55,451 nucleotides of DNA from Corynebacterium sp. HMSC074A01 (GTDB lineage: Bacteria > Actinomycetota > Actinomycetes > Mycobacteriales > Mycobacteriaceae): the NCBI RefSeq assembly GCF_001831515.1, contig NZ_KV825623.1:1-55451 (forward strand). Direction: 5' to 3'. Below, piece after piece: positions 1 to 9,433 of the stretch. Each line of letters opens with the position of its first letter. Within the stretch, counting starts at the first letter, position 1. The notes beneath the pieces were generated by a model. That model was not told the origin of the DNA. It worked only from the letters and a program-made list of their open reading frames with translations, and made no database searches. A program made the translations under genes and the position numbers.

Positions 1-85
1 ACACCCACACACCAACACAAATCCCCAGCACACAGCACGTTTTCAAGCATCGCTCAAAGCTCGTTATGTGCCCCCAGAAACGTTG
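1..85. other. Left-edge non-coding stretch
   Basis: This is A/C-rich sequence downstream of the murA stop codon. I see no convincing gene, hairpin or T-run in it. Confidence 0.5.
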
Positions 86-1342
86 CTATGCAAGCACGCG
101 CTCAATGTGCCCGCCGAGCTCGTTGATCTGCTCGACGAACTTCGGGTAGCCGCGATCGATGTGGTGCACCTCGTGCACGGTCGTCTCCCCGTCGGCAACC
201 AGCCCGGCGAGCACCAGGCCCGCACCCGCGCGGATGTCACTGGACCACACGTCGGTGGAAGACAGGTGGTCAACGCCACGGATGACCACGTGGTGGCCGT
301 CGACGTTGGCGTCGGCACCCAGGCGCAGCATTTCGTCGACAAAGCGGAAGCGCGCCTCGAAGACGTTCTCGGTGATCACAGTGACGCCTTCGGCGACGGC
401 GCTGATCGCGATGGCCATCGGCTGCAGGTCCGTCGGAAAGCCGGGGAACGGCAGGGTCTGGTAGTCCACCGCCTTGGGGCGCTGGTCCATGCGCACGCGG
501 AAGCCGTTGTCGTAGGTCTCCACGTTCGCGCCAGCGAGCTTGAGTTTGGACAGCGCGAGGTGGAGGTGGCGCGGCGCGATGCCGGTGACCGTGATGTCGC
601 CCTGCGTGATTGCCGCGGCGTACGCCCAGGTGCCAGCGACAATGCGGTCGCCGACCACATAGTGTTCGGTGGGGTGCAGTTCGTCGACGCCATCGATGGT
701 GATGGTGGACGTGCCCGCGCCGCTGATGCGCGCGCCCATGGAGTTGAGCATGTCGCACAGGTCCACGATTTCTGGTTCGCGGGCGGCGTTATCCAGGACC
801 GTCTGCCCGTCGGCAAGCACTGCGGCGGTGAGGATGTTCTCGGTGGCACCGACGGAAGGGAAATCCAGGTTGATCTTCGCGCCGGTGAGCTTGTCGGCCT
901 TCGCCACCACGGCACCGTGCTCGATGTGCGTGGTCGCGCCCAGCTTCTCCAGCCCAGACTGGTGCATGTCGAGCGGGCGCGAGCCGATCGCGTCGCCGCC
1001 CGGGAGCGCAACGTAGGCCTCCGCGCAGCGCGCGACCAGGGGGCCGAGCACGGCGACGGAGGCGCGGAACTGCCTGACTGCCTCGAAGTCAGCGCGCGGC
1101 GAGACCCTCGCCGGGGTGGTAATACGCACGGTCGGCCCGTCGATCTCCACGTCGCAGCCCAGGCCGACAAGCACATCGCGCATCAAGGGCACGTCGAGAA
1201 TCTCGGGGCAGTTGTGCAGGGTGGTCGTCCCCTCGGTAAGCAGTGCAGCGGCCATGAGTTTGAGCACGCTGTTCTTCGCGCCGTCAACCTTGACCACGCC
1301 TTCAAGTCGGTTACCGCCAGTTACAAGGAATCGCTCTTTCAC
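86..1342 (-). CDS. murA: UDP-N-acetylglucosamine 1-carboxyvinyltransferase (MurA)
   Basis: MurA transfers enolpyruvate from PEP to UDP-GlcNAc, the first committed cytoplasmic step of peptidoglycan synthesis. The 418-aa product has the usual family length and begins [10 protein letters not shown], followed by the substrate-binding [10 protein letters not shown] segment near residue 21. The catalytic loop reads [11 protein letters not shown], so residue 117 is Asp where most bacterial MurA enzymes have the Cys that fosfomycin alkylates. The reading frame is open further upstream (a TTG at 1360 and a GTG at 1351), but homologues begin at the GTG at 1342, which I chose. The gene lies 51 bp downstream of ramA on the same strand. 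Some corynebacteria carry two murA paralogues; which one this is cannot be told from the window. Confidence 0.95.
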   Translation of the reverse strand: MKERFLVTGGNRLEGVVKVDGAKNSVLKLMAAALLTEGTTTLHNCPEILDVPLMRDVLVGLGCDVEIDGPTVRITTPARVSPRADFEAVRQFRASVAVLGPLVARCAEAYVALPGGDAIGSRPLDMHQSGLEKLGATTHIEHGAVVAKADKLTGAKINLDFPSVGATENILTAAVLADGQTVLDNAAREPEIVDLCDMLNSMGARISGAGTSTITIDGVDELHPTEHYVVGDRIVAGTWAYAAAITQGDITVTGIAPRHLHLALSKLKLAGANVETYDNGFRVRMDQRPKAVDYQTLPFPGFPTDLQPMAIAISAVAEGVTVITENVFEARFRFVDEMLRLGADANVDGHHVVIRGVDHLSSTDVWSSDIRAGAGLVLAGLVADGETTVHEVHHIDRGYPKFVEQINELGGHIERVLA

Positions 1343-1393
1343 GCGCCCCACTGTACTCAACTCCGCACCCGCGGCGTCAGGCGTCTTAACCCC

Positions 1394-2233
1394 TTAGGGC
1401 AGCGCGCCGATGCGGCGTGCGGCGTTGACCGCCTCGTAGCGGGTGTGCGCGCCCAGCTTGCGCATCACGCTGCGCAGGTAGGACTTCACGGTCTCGGCAC
1501 CGATGCCCATTTCTTCCGCAGCCTCCACGTTGGTGTGGCCGAGGGCAACGCAGGAGAGCACGTCGAGCTCGCGGGCAGATAGCTTGGTCGTCTGCTTGAT
1601 GCGTACTGGCGAAACCATCTGGTCACAGAGCTGCTCGAGCTCCTTGCGCAGCGCGTCGTCGTCGACGCGGTTGGCCAGCATGCGCAGCTTCGAGTGCGTC
1701 GCGCGGATCTGCTCCCACTCCGCGCCATTCATCACGCGGCCGGTCTTCGGGTTCGCCTTACCGTCGCCTGCGTTGCGCAGCGCCGAGTTCACCGCCAGCT
1801 CCTGCTCCAGGGTGCGCGCGGTCATCGCGACCTCTTCAATCACCTTGTCGCCGAGGCGCACCGGCGAGTGCACACCGACATAGAGCACGCCGCGGATCTC
1901 GCGCAGCACGATGACCGGCACCGCAACCACGGAGTGCAGCCCCTCGTCCTGAATGTGCTTGTCGTACTCGTGGGAAATCACGTTTGCGCGCGTGTAATCG
2001 GACACACCGACCGCGCGGCGAGTGCTCACCACTCGTCCACCCACGCCAGCCCCCTGCTCGAGCACCAGGTCCTGCAGCGCCGGGGTACGCAGCCCGATCC
2101 ACTGCGTAATCTGCAGCCTGCCGTCGGGCAGCAGGGTCCCGTACATGGCCACGGGGATGCCGGTGGCCGTTTTCAGCGCGGTCAGTGCGGCGCGGATTGC
2201 ATCATCATCGTCTTTAATCCGCTGTGCATCCAT
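1394..2233 (-). CDS. ramA: RamA-type LuxR-family regulator of acetate/carbon metabolism
   Basis: The 279-aa protein has an N-terminal GAF-like sensor region (about residues 15-165) and a C-terminal LuxR helix-turn-helix (about 210-275) with the text KLSARELDVLSCVALGHTN and a recognition helix around IGAETVKSYLRSVMRKLGAH. The start MDAQRIKDDDDAI and most of the sequence match my memory of C. glutamicum RamA, which activates acetate and TCA genes and controls its own expression. The open frame extends to 2353, but the MDAQ start at 2233 fits RamA length. A palindrome with C5/G5 arms sits at 2266-2282 in its upstream region. It is transcribed divergently from cysK. Confidence 0.93.
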   Translation of the reverse strand: MDAQRIKDDDDAIRAALTALKTATGIPVAMYGTLLPDGRLQITQWIGLRTPALQDLVLEQGAGVGGRVVSTRRAVGVSDYTRANVISHEYDKHIQDEGLHSVVAVPVIVLREIRGVLYVGVHSPVRLGDKVIEEVAMTARTLEQELAVNSALRNAGDGKANPKTGRVMNGAEWEQIRATHSKLRMLANRVDDDALRKELEQLCDQMVSPVRIKQTTKLSARELDVLSCVALGHTNVEAAEEMGIGAETVKSYLRSVMRKLGAHTRYEAVNAARRIGALP

Positions 2234-2265
2234 GGTCATTGCTGCGTGCCTTCCACCCATCCGTG

Positions 2266-2282
2266 TGCCCCCATTGGGGGCA
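2266..2282. promoter_or_regulatory. Probable RamA autoregulatory palindrome
   Basis: TGCCCCCA-T-TGGGGGCA is a perfect 8+1+8 palindrome, 33 bp upstream of the ramA start. RamA is known to bind short runs of four to six C or G bases, often paired, including in its own promoter. The assignment rests on that motif and on position; binding itself is inferred. Confidence 0.55.
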
Positions 2283-2423
2283 TTGGATCGAACTTGACAT
2301 TGAAACACCAACATCATAACGCGCGATCGGGGGTAGTGAAAGTTCAGCCCCACGCCCCGAGCCTTTGCTTATCGACGCCACGCCACCCCCGCCTAGCCTC
2401 CAAACCAAGCAGTTCGTTTTGAA

Positions 2424-2439
2424 TGAACTAGCCGGTCTA
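2424..2439 (+). promoter_or_regulatory. Possible McbR-like operator at the cysK promoter
   Basis: TGAAC-N6-GTCTA matches 8 of 10 positions of the TAGAC-N6-GTCTA operator I recall for the sulfur regulator McbR. It lies where the -35 region of the cysK promoter would be, 11 bp before the TATAGT at 2451-2456. This is weak evidence from one imperfect site. Confidence 0.3.
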
Positions 2440-2503
2440 CTTTTTGTGTGTATAGTGAGCACCACAACGCGAAAGCAAAAACAACTAAGGAGCTGATCTC
2501 CCA

Positions 2504-3439
2504 GTGGCAAAGATTGCTAACAACGTTCTGGAACTCATCGGCGGCACCCCGCTGGTCGAGCTGCAAGGCATTACCAAGGACTCCAAGGCCCGCGTGCTGG
2601 CCAAGCTGGAGTTCTACAACCCGGCAAACTCGGTCAAGGACCGCATCGGCAAGGCCATCATCGAGGCCGCTGAGAAGTCCGGCGACCTGAAGCCGGGCGG
2701 CACCATCGTCGAGGCAACCTCCGGCAACACCGGTATCGCGCTCGCCCTCGCTGGCGCGGCCAAGGGCTACAAGGTCATCCTCACCATGCCGGAGACCATG
2801 TCCACCGAGCGCCGCGTGGTGCTGCGCGCCTTCGGTGCAGAGATCGTGCTGACCCCGGGTGCCGCTGGCATGAAGGGTGCTGTGGAGAAGGCTGACGAGA
2901 TCGTGGCCAACGACCCGGGTGCTATTCTGGCCCGCCAGTTTGAGAACGAGGCAAACCCGGCCATCCACTACGCCACCACCGGCCCGGAGATCTGGGAGGA
3001 CACCGATGGTGAGGTAGACATCCTCGTCGCTGGCGTGGGTACCGGCGGCACCATCTCCGGTGCTGGCAAGTACCTCAAGGAGCAGAAGGCCGAGGTAAAG
3101 AACATCGCCGTCGAGCCGGCTGCCTCCCCGCTGCTGTCCACCGGCGAGGCTGGCCCGCACAAGATCCAGGGCCTGGGCGCCAACTTCATCCCGGGCACCT
3201 TCGACCGCAACCAGGTCGATGAGATCATCACCGTCTCCAACGAGGACGCCGTCGCCACCTCCCGCGAGCTGGCGCGCGAGGACGCAGTCCTGGCTGGCAT
3301 CTCCGCTGGCGCAAACGTGAAGGCCGCGCTCGAGGTCGCTGCACGCCCGGAGAACGAGGGCAAGACCATCGTGGTCATCATCCCGGACTTCGGTGAGCGC
3401 TACGTCTCCACCATCCTCTACGAGGACATCCGCGACTAA
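2504..3439 (+). CDS. cysK: Cysteine synthase (O-acetylserine sulfhydrylase) CysK
   Basis: A PLP enzyme that converts O-acetylserine and sulfide to cysteine. The 311-aa length is normal for CysK. The PLP lysine lies in [11 protein letters not shown] near residue 45, the substrate loop is [10 protein letters not shown] near residue 72, and the phosphate-binding loop is [10 protein letters not shown] near residue 180. The start codon is GTG at 2504, preceded by AAGGAG at 2487-2492. A strong terminator follows at 3478-3510. The next gene, cysE, makes its substrate, so together they form the cysteine biosynthesis pair; the terminator suggests cysE also has its own promoter. Confidence 0.97.
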   Translation: MAKIANNVLELIGGTPLVELQGITKDSKARVLAKLEFYNPANSVKDRIGKAIIEAAEKSGDLKPGGTIVEATSGNTGIALALAGAAKGYKVILTMPETMSTERRVVLRAFGAEIVLTPGAAGMKGAVEKADEIVANDPGAILARQFENEANPAIHYATTGPEIWEDTDGEVDILVAGVGTGGTISGAGKYLKEQKAEVKNIAVEPAASPLLSTGEAGPHKIQGLGANFIPGTFDRNQVDEIITVSNEDAVATSRELAREDAVLAGISAGANVKAALEVAARPENEGKTIVVIIPDFGERYVSTILYEDIRD

Positions 3440-3477
3440 TCTGTCCCGCGCGTACTACTCGGTACGCGCATGCAATT

Positions 3478-3510
3478 GAGCACCGCCATCCCGGTGGTGC
3501 TCATTTTTTA
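3478..3510 (+). terminator. Rho-independent terminator after cysK
   Basis: A GAGCACC...GGTGCTC stem (3478-3502) is followed directly by an ATTTTTTA run, a textbook intrinsic terminator 39 bp after the cysK stop. Confidence 0.88.
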
Positions 3511-3611
3511 TTCCTGCTCCCCGCCGCCCTGACCTGCCGACTTTGAGACCGTCTGCGCGATACACCCTGGACCGTCTCACCGGGCAGGTAACGAAAGGTA
3601 AACTCTCCCGC

Positions 3612-4199
3612 ATGCTCAGCATCTTTTCGCGCATTAAAGAGGACTTGGACAACGCGAGGGCCCATGACCCCGCCGCTCGCGGCGACGTGGAAAACGCCAT
3701 CGTGTATTCCGGCCTCCACGCGATCTGGGTTCACCGCATCTGCCACTGGATGTGGCAGCGCGACATCAAGGGCCTCGCACGCATCCTCGCGCAGGCGAAC
3801 AGGTTCTTCACCGGTATTGAGATTCACCCTGGTGCCACCATCGGCCGCCGCTTCTTTATCGACCACGGCATGGGCATCGTCATCGGAGAAACCGCGGAGA
3901 TCGGCGATGGCGTCATGCTCTACCACGGGGTCACACTCGGCGGCCAGGTACTCACGCAGACCAAGCGCCACCCCACCATTGGCGACAATGTCACCATCGG
4001 CGCAGGCGCAAAGATCTTAGGCCCAGTCACCATCGGGTCCAATTCTGCTGTTGGCGCCAACGCCGTGGTCACCAAGGACATCCCGGAAAACTCCATCGCG
4101 GTGGGCATCCCCGCGAAGGCGCGCGAGCGCAAGGAGACCGAGGTCCGCAAGCTCGTGGACCCGGACTGCTACTTCGACAACGGGCACTACGTGATTTAG
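3612..4199 (+). CDS. cysE: Serine O-acetyltransferase CysE
   Basis: CysE makes O-acetylserine from serine and acetyl-CoA, the substrate of the neighbouring CysK. The 195-aa product has a short N-terminal helical region and then a left-handed beta-helix of hexapeptide repeats (about residues 70-165). It carries [18 protein letters not shown] with the catalytic His and the GVTLGG segment. I chose ATG 3612 ([11 protein letters not shown]); the frame is open back to 3543, but that extension does not resemble the family. At this length it belongs to the short CysE class that lacks the long N-terminal domain of the E. coli enzyme. Confidence 0.95.
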   Translation: MLSIFSRIKEDLDNARAHDPAARGDVENAIVYSGLHAIWVHRICHWMWQRDIKGLARILAQANRFFTGIEIHPGATIGRRFFIDHGMGIVIGETAEIGDGVMLYHGVTLGGQVLTQTKRHPTIGDNVTIGAGAKILGPVTIGSNSAVGANAVVTKDIPENSIAVGIPAKARERKETEVRKLVDPDCYFDNGHYVI

Positions 4200-4217
4200 C
4201 CCGTTAGAGACGCTGGT

Positions 4218-4514
4218 TTACTCGACCAGATCCTTGTACTCCGGGTTCTGCACGATGTAGCGCGCCACCGCCGGGCAGGAGGGGACGACGGTGCGGCCGT
4301 CCACGCGAGCGTCGTCAAGCGCGAACTTGATCAGCGGCTTCGACAGGCCCTGGCCCCGGAACTTGGGGTCGACGACCGTGTGGGGCAGCTCGCGTGCGTC
4401 CCCATTGTCGGTGTAGGTGGCGAAACCGGCGAGCTCTCCGCCCACGTGGATCTCGTACTGGCCCTTTTCCTCGTTCTTGGAAAGCTCCGGGTTCGTTTCT
4501 GCAGTCTCCGACAT
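4218..4514 (-). CDS. Small GNAT-like N-acetyltransferase (YidJ type)
   Basis: A 98-aa single-domain protein. The segment VVDPKFRGQGLSKPLIKFAL (about residues 47-66) is the acetyl-CoA pyrophosphate loop and following helix of the small GCN5-related family. The conserved CPAVARYIVQNPEYKDLV at the C-terminus is typical of these proteins. The substrate is unknown. It is convergent with cysE and lies 125 bp from the tRNA-Phe gene. The same neighbour follows cysE in other corynebacteria as I recall. Confidence 0.85.
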   Translation of the reverse strand: MSETAETNPELSKNEEKGQYEIHVGGELAGFATYTDNGDARELPHTVVDPKFRGQGLSKPLIKFALDDARVDGRTVVPSCPAVARYIVQNPEYKDLVE

Positions 4515-4608
4515 GATCGCTCCTTTTGAGAATTCCGTTAGGGTTCATTGGCTCAATTGGTGGCCCAGCCTACCGAATACTCCATGGCGGCTCGTGTGCA
4601 CAACACGA

Positions 4609-4633
4609 AGCCCCTCCACAAAGTGGAGGGGCT
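4609..4633 (-). terminator. Hairpin downstream of tRNA-Phe
   Basis: AGCCCCTCCAC-AAA-GTGGAGGGGCT is an 11-bp perfect stem placed 6 bp beyond the tRNA-Phe 3' end. No long T-run follows, so termination is inferred from position and stem strength. Confidence 0.6.
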
Positions 4634-4639
4634 GGGGTG

Positions 4640-4712
4640 TGGCCAGAGCCAGGATCGAACTGGCGACCCCACACTTTTCAGGCGTGTGCTCTACCAACTG
4701 AGCTATCTGGCC
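4640..4712 (-). tRNA. tRNA-Phe (GAA)
   Basis: A complete cloverleaf: acceptor GGCCAGA/TCTGGCC, D-arm GCTCAGTTGGTAGAGC, anticodon loop CTGAAAA (anticodon GAA) and T-loop TTCGATC. The discriminator base is A and CCA is not encoded. It follows tRNA-Asp on the same strand. Confidence 0.95.
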
Positions 4713-4734
4713 GGAACTACACGAGGCAGTTCTG

Positions 4735-4808
4735 CGACCCTGACGGGACTTGAACCCGCGACCTCCGCCGTGACAGGGCGGCGCGCTAACCAACTGCGCC
4801 ACAGGGCC
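4735..4808 (-). tRNA. tRNA-Asp (GTC), copy 1
   Basis: Acceptor GGCCCTG/CAGGGTC, anticodon loop CTGTCAC (anticodon GTC), T-loop TTCAAGT, discriminator G. The 74-bp gene is identical to the copy at 23314-23387 and in the same orientation. It is 22 bp upstream of tRNA-Phe. Confidence 0.95.
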
Positions 4809-4926
4809 TTATTTATTTGCTGTGCTCTCTCGGGCACGGATTGTTACTTTACATGGCACCGGTAATAGCAACAAATCCGCACCTCAGGTGGGTTTTTCAT
4901 ACTCCACAGGAGAACGAGAGCATCCT

Positions 4927-6120
4927 CTACCCGTAGACTTTCTTCCCCGCCACCCAGGTCTGCCACGTAATCGGCATACCGGGCCGGTATGCAAGGTTGA
5001 TCGCGTTTTCTGCATCGAGGATATGCAAGTCTGCGGCGGCTCCCGGCACGAGTGTCCCCTTAGCAGGGCGTCCTTGGGGATCTTTGCCTTCGCCGACGTC
5101 ATGGCGGCGCAAGGCTTTTGCCCCACCCGTTGTCGCTGCCTCAATAGCTTCGTCGAGCGTGAGGTACTGCTGCAGGACCGCAGTGGTCACGCAGAAGTTC
5201 ATCGAGGACGTAAACGACGTGCCCGGGTTGAGGTTCGATGCGATGGCGACGGTGGCGCCGGCGTCGATAAGTTTGCGGCCCGGCGCGAGGTCCTCGCGCG
5301 TAGACAGGTCGCAGGCGGGCAGTAGCGTGGCCACAGTGTCCGAACCTGCCAGCAGCTCGAAGTCCTCGTCCGAGAGATAGTTAACGTGGTCCACGCTGGC
5401 CGCGCCCATCTCCACTGCAAGCTTCACACCCGGGCCTTCGCCGAGTTGGTTGCCGTGCACGCGCACGCCCAGGCCCACCTTCTTGCCGGCCTCGAGCACA
5501 CGGCGGGACTGCTCCTCATTGAAAGCCCCGCGCTCGCAGAACACGTCGATCCACTGCACGTGGTCCTTCACGGCATCCAGCATCGGGCCGACGACCTCTT
5601 CGATGTATTCGTCAGCGTCCGCTCCTGGCGGTACAAGGTGTGCGCCTAGGAACGTCACCTCATCCACGTGCCGGGAGGCAACCCTCGCGGCTTCCGCCTC
5701 GGATTCGATATTCAGCCCGTAGCCAGTCTTGGTCTCAAACGTGGTGGTGCCACCCGCATGGCCCGCGGCGACGCGCTCCTCCACCAACTTGTCCAGGCGC
5801 TCCTCGCCGGCGGAGCGGGTCGCCTCCATGGTCACAGCGATGCCGCCGGCGGCGTAAGACTCGCCAGCCATGCGGGCATCGAACTCTTCGGCGCGGTTAC
5901 CGTCGAAGACCATGTGGGAATGGGAATCCACCCAACCAGGCAGGATCGCCCGCCCGCCGATGTCGACGGTTTCAGCAGCATTTGTCGCCGCCGCGGGGGC
6001 TTCTTCGGCGGGGCCGACCCAGGCGATCACGCCGTCGTCGATAAGCAATGCTGCGTTCTTAATGGTGCCTAGCTCGGAGACCGTGCGCAGCTCGGAAATG
6101 CCAGTAATAAAAGTGCTCAT
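4927..6120 (-). CDS. hutI: Imidazolonepropionase HutI
   Basis: HutI hydrolyses 4-imidazolone-5-propionate to N-formimino-glutamate, step three of histidine degradation. The 397-aa amidohydrolase carries the metal-binding LPGWVDSHSHMVF motif near residue 63, further candidate ligands in FLGAHLVPPG and VRVHGNQLG, and a late IASNLNPGTSFTSSMNF segment where many HutI proteins have an Asp (TDFNPG). As I recall, actinobacterial HutI often has Asn there. ATG 6120 is preceded by AGAAAGG. It is the second gene after hutU, separated by 94 bp that contains a 12-bp hairpin. Confidence 0.95.
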   Translation of the reverse strand: MSTFITGISELRTVSELGTIKNAALLIDDGVIAWVGPAEEAPAAATNAAETVDIGGRAILPGWVDSHSHMVFDGNRAEEFDARMAGESYAAGGIAVTMEATRSAGEERLDKLVEERVAAGHAGGTTTFETKTGYGLNIESEAEAARVASRHVDEVTFLGAHLVPPGADADEYIEEVVGPMLDAVKDHVQWIDVFCERGAFNEEQSRRVLEAGKKVGLGVRVHGNQLGEGPGVKLAVEMGAASVDHVNYLSDEDFELLAGSDTVATLLPACDLSTREDLAPGRKLIDAGATVAIASNLNPGTSFTSSMNFCVTTAVLQQYLTLDEAIEAATTGGAKALRRHDVGEGKDPQGRPAKGTLVPGAAADLHILDAENAINLAYRPGMPITWQTWVAGKKVYG

Positions 6121-6168
6121 GGGTGCCTTTCTAGGAGGATATGCAGAGTCCAGGTTAATGAAATAGGT

Positions 6169-6204
6169 CAACGCTGACGCCCCGGAAAAGGTGCGTCAGC
6201 GTTG
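6169..6204 (-). other. Intercistronic hairpin between hutU and hutI
   Basis: CAACGCTGACGC pairs perfectly over 12 bp with GCGTCAGCGTTG across a 12-nt loop. No T-run follows in the hutU-to-hutI direction, so this may be a weak attenuator or an mRNA-processing or stabilising element rather than a full terminator. Confidence 0.5.
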
Positions 6205-6214
6205 GGAGGTGCAA

Positions 6215-7906
6215 CTAGTCGCGTGCCTGGAACTTCATTGGGATACGCACGCCGCGCTCCTTCGCCACCTCATCGGCGCGGGAGTAGCCAGCATCCACGT
6301 GGCGGATGACACCCATGCCCGGGTCATTAGTAAGCACAGCCTTGAGCTTCGCCTCAGCAAGTTCGGTGCCGTCAGCCACGGTGACCTGACCGGTGTGGAT
6401 CGAACGGCCCATGCCTACACCACCACCGTGGTGAATAGACACCCAGGTGGCTCCACCGGACACTGCGGTCATGGCATTGAGGAGCGGCCAGTCAGCCACC
6501 GCGTCGGTGCCGTCAAGCATCGACTCGGTCTCGCGGTAAGGCGACGCCACGGAACCGGAGTCCAGGTGGTCACGCCCGATGACGATAGGCGCCTTGACCT
6601 TGCCTTCCTTGACGAGGTTATTAAAGATTACGCCAGCCTTGGCACGCTCGCCGTAGCCGAGCCAGCAAATACGCGCAGGCAGACCTTCGAATTCCACGTA
6701 CTCCTCGGCGGCATCGAGCCAGCGGTGCAGGTGCTCGTTGTCCGGGAAGGCTTCCTTGATGGCCTGGTCGGTGACCTTGATGTCCTCCGGGTCGCCGGAA
6801 AGCGCAACCCAGCGGAAGGGGCCAAGACCCTCACAGAAGAGCGGGCGGATGTAGGCCGGGACGAAGCCCGGGAACTCAAACGCGCGGGAGTAGCCTGCCT
6901 TGCGGGCCTCGTCGCGGATGGAGTTGCCGTAGTCGAACACCTCGGCACCCTCGTCCTGGAACTCGACCATTGCCTGGACCTGCGCGGCCATGGCCTCACG
7001 GGCTTTCTTGGTAAAGGTGGTCGGGTCCTCAGCGGCCTCGGTGTGCCAAGTTTCGAAAGGTACTTCGGTTGGCAGGTAAGACAGTGGATCGTGTGCGGAA
7101 GTCTGGTCGGTGACGATGTCCACGGTGAGCTCGCCTGCACGGTGGCGGCGCAACATCTCCGGGAACACCTCGGAAGCATTGCCGACGAGACCGACGGAAA
7201 GCGCGCGCTTCTCGTTCTTCGCGTCGGTGACCAGTTTGATTGCTTCCTCGAGGTCGGTGGTGACCTCGTCGAGGTAGCGCTTGCCCTGGCGACGCTTCAG
7301 ACGGCCCTCGTCCACGTCGACGATCAGGCAGGCACCGCCGTTGAGGGTGACGGACAGCGGCTGCGCGCCACCCATGCCACCACAACCGCCGGTCAGCGTC
7401 AGCGTACCTGCGAGGGTGCCGTCGAAACGCTTCTTCGCCACAGCAGCAAAAGTTTCGTAGGTGCCCTGCAGGATGCCTTGGGTCGCGATGTAAATCCAGG
7501 AACCGGCCGTCATCTGGCCGTACATCATCAGGCCCTCGTCCTCGAGCTTGCGGAAGTGCTCCCAATCCGCCCAGTCGCCCACCAGGTTGGAGTTAGCGAT
7601 GAGCACGCGCGGAGCCCACTCGTTGGTCTTCCACACGCCGACCGGCTTGCCCGACTGGATCAGCAGCGTCTCATCGGACTCGAGGTCCTTCAGCGTATCG
7701 ACGATCGCGTCAAAGGCCTCCCAGCTACGTGCCGCACGGCCGGTGCCGCCGTAGACGACGAGGTCATCAGGGCGCTCCGCAACCTCGGGGTCAAGGTTGT
7801 TCTGCAGCATGCGCAGCGGAGCCTCAGTCTGCCAGGACTTTGCAGTGATCTCAGTACCTCGCGGAGAGCGAACCTCGCGTGCACCTTCGGACCAGTTCTT
7901 TGCCAT
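6215..7906 (-). CDS. hutU: Urocanate hydratase HutU
   Basis: HutU converts urocanate to imidazolonepropionate using tightly bound NAD+. The 563-aa length matches the family. The NAD-binding region [14 protein letters not shown] lies near residue 175, and the urocanase signature runs from [15 protein letters not shown] to [15 protein letters not shown] near residue 400, including the conserved Cys. The start [11 protein letters not shown] at 7906 follows AAGAAAGG; an upstream in-frame ATG at 7933 is less likely. It is first gene of the hutUI pair, and the palindrome at 7997-8012 lies 90 bp upstream. Confidence 0.97.
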   Translation of the reverse strand: MAKNWSEGAREVRSPRGTEITAKSWQTEAPLRMLQNNLDPEVAERPDDLVVYGGTGRAARSWEAFDAIVDTLKDLESDETLLIQSGKPVGVWKTNEWAPRVLIANSNLVGDWADWEHFRKLEDEGLMMYGQMTAGSWIYIATQGILQGTYETFAAVAKKRFDGTLAGTLTLTGGCGGMGGAQPLSVTLNGGACLIVDVDEGRLKRRQGKRYLDEVTTDLEEAIKLVTDAKNEKRALSVGLVGNASEVFPEMLRRHRAGELTVDIVTDQTSAHDPLSYLPTEVPFETWHTEAAEDPTTFTKKAREAMAAQVQAMVEFQDEGAEVFDYGNSIRDEARKAGYSRAFEFPGFVPAYIRPLFCEGLGPFRWVALSGDPEDIKVTDQAIKEAFPDNEHLHRWLDAAEEYVEFEGLPARICWLGYGERAKAGVIFNNLVKEGKVKAPIVIGRDHLDSGSVASPYRETESMLDGTDAVADWPLLNAMTAVSGGATWVSIHHGGGVGMGRSIHTGQVTVADGTELAEAKLKAVLTNDPGMGVIRHVDAGYSRADEVAKERGVRIPMKFQARD

Positions 7907-7996
7907 GTGAAAAATCCTTTCTTGTTGCCTCATCGATCTGATGACCCGATAGTAACGGCCATCACAATCGGTTTGAAGCGGGTATTACAGTGGTAT

Positions 7997-8012
7997 GTCT
8001 CGCATACGAGAC
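7997..8012. promoter_or_regulatory. Candidate hut operator upstream of hutUI
   Basis: GTCTCGCATACGAGAC is a near-perfect 16-bp palindrome. It matches 14 of 16 positions of the site at 11853-11868, which precedes the acyl-CoA dehydrogenase operon. The adjacent IclR-family HutR is the obvious candidate to bind it; that link is inferred. Confidence 0.6.
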
Positions 8013-8023
8013 TCATTTCAGGG

Positions 8024-9421
8024 TTAGAAGATCAGGTACGCCAGGGGCAGGGTCAGGATGATGGAGAGCACCACACGCTGGAACCAAATGATCACCATGT
8101 GGCTAATCTTCAACGGAATCTCTGTCGCTAGTACTGCCGGAATCATGGAAGAGAAGAAAAACACTTGACTGATAGACACCACGCCTACGGTGAAGCGCAA
8201 GACATCAGATTCGCTGTCGGCTACCAGCGTCGCGGGGAGGAAAAGCTCTGAGAGCCCAATAGCGAAAGCTTCGGATGCAAGCCACGGATCAGGCAACTGC
8301 CCCGCCCATGCGAGCGGGTAGAACAGCACACCGAGGATTCGAAACACTGGGGTATAAAACGCCAGCGCGAGACCGATGATGCCGACGGACATAATGCCTG
8401 GGATGACCTGGATGGTCATAAGCACGCCATCTTTGAAGTTGCGCCAGATCGTTTTTGGCAGCGACTCCGCCTGCGCCAAGAACGCCTTTGCTTCACGCCA
8501 TGCCGCAGAGACAAGTTTTCCTTCGACTTTCTCCTCTGGCTGCGGAGTAGCACCCGGATAGTATTCATCGGGGATTGTGCTCAATGGAGGGATACGCACG
8601 ACAACGGCTGTCACCAAGAAACACACGATCAGCGTTACTGCGAAATACACGCCCCAAATGTGCATAAGGTCAAGGGTGCGTGCCACCACCACCATGAAAG
8701 TGGCCGATGCCGTAGAGAATCCCGCTGCAATAATGGACGCTTCCCTCGCTGTGTACCCACCGGTCCGATACACACGGTTGGTAATGAGCAGCCCCAGAGA
8801 ATACGACCCCAAGAACGAGGCCACGGCGTCCACCGCCGACTTACCCGGAGTGCGATACACCGGCCGCATAAAGCGCTGCACCATCACGCCGATGAACTCC
8901 ATGAGGCCAAAGCCAACGAGTAGGCCGAGAAATACCGCGCCTACCGGGATGAGTAGACCAACGGGAATCACGAGTTTGTTCAGGATAAACGGGCCGAGGC
9001 GTTCATCGAAGAGGAAGGCCGGCCCGAAGCCAAAGACGAGCATCGCGCACAGCAGCACGGCAAACGCAGAGAGGAACGCAAAAACCATTCTTGCGACGTC
9101 CTCTCGCCACTTGCCTGAGGCGAATTGGTAGATCGCCCCTGCCGTGATCATGACGAGAGTGATGTACGGCAGTGCACCGCTGAGCGAGCCTTGCAACCAC
9201 GTGACAATGTGGTCTAGCAGGATCGTATTATTTTCGCCGACTGTAAATGGAACAAAGAAGGCGAACGACCCAATTGCGCTATAGAGGAAAAACCTCCATT
9301 TATTCTTTGGTTCATTGCCACCCGTTTCTCGCTCAGGCGGAAGGGAAGGAACTGCGGTTACTTTTGCGCCAACGATGCGACGTGTACTCCCGCCTCGGTG
9401 CTGCTCCTGAGAATTATTCAT
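8024..9421 (-). CDS. YjiH-family membrane protein, carrier candidate 1
   Basis: A 465-aa polytopic membrane protein with about ten hydrophobic segments and a nucleoside-recognition/Gate-type region (FLGLLVGFGLMEFIGVMVQ near residue 160, then SFLGSYSLGLLITNRVYRTGGY near residue 200). It is strongly similar to the second copy at 15261-16697. The function of YjiH proteins is not established. Its place as last gene of the acyl-CoA dehydrogenase/CoA-transferase operon (12-bp gap to the CoA-transferase) and beside hutU suggests uptake of a histidine-related acid. By eye its base composition is lower in GC than the flanking chromosome. Confidence 0.85.
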   Translation of the reverse strand: MNNSQEQHRGGSTRRIVGAKVTAVPSLPPERETGGNEPKNKWRFFLYSAIGSFAFFVPFTVGENNTILLDHIVTWLQGSLSGALPYITLVMITAGAIYQFASGKWREDVARMVFAFLSAFAVLLCAMLVFGFGPAFLFDERLGPFILNKLVIPVGLLIPVGAVFLGLLVGFGLMEFIGVMVQRFMRPVYRTPGKSAVDAVASFLGSYSLGLLITNRVYRTGGYTAREASIIAAGFSTASATFMVVVARTLDLMHIWGVYFAVTLIVCFLVTAVVVRIPPLSTIPDEYYPGATPQPEEKVEGKLVSAAWREAKAFLAQAESLPKTIWRNFKDGVLMTIQVIPGIMSVGIIGLALAFYTPVFRILGVLFYPLAWAGQLPDPWLASEAFAIGLSELFLPATLVADSESDVLRFTVGVVSISQVFFFSSMIPAVLATEIPLKISHMVIIWFQRVVLSIILTLPLAYLIF

Positions 9422-9433
9422 GATGCTACTCCT

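Larger units (their letters stand above)
2234..2503. other. Divergent ramA/cysK regulatory region
   Basis: This 270-bp region carries both promoters. It holds the C5/G5 palindrome at 2266-2282 (RamA type), a further G-run near 2325, and the cysK promoter with a -10-like TATAGT at 2451-2456. No coding sequence is apparent. Confidence 0.6.

Noticed and set aside
1343..1360. TTG start at 1360 for murA
   Set aside because: The family begins at the downstream GTG, and the six extra codons are not conserved in my memory of corynebacterial MurA.
6191..8131. A 646-codon plus-strand open frame opposite hutU
   Set aside because: It overlaps the well-supported HutU and shows no family motif. Long shadow frames are expected at this GC content.
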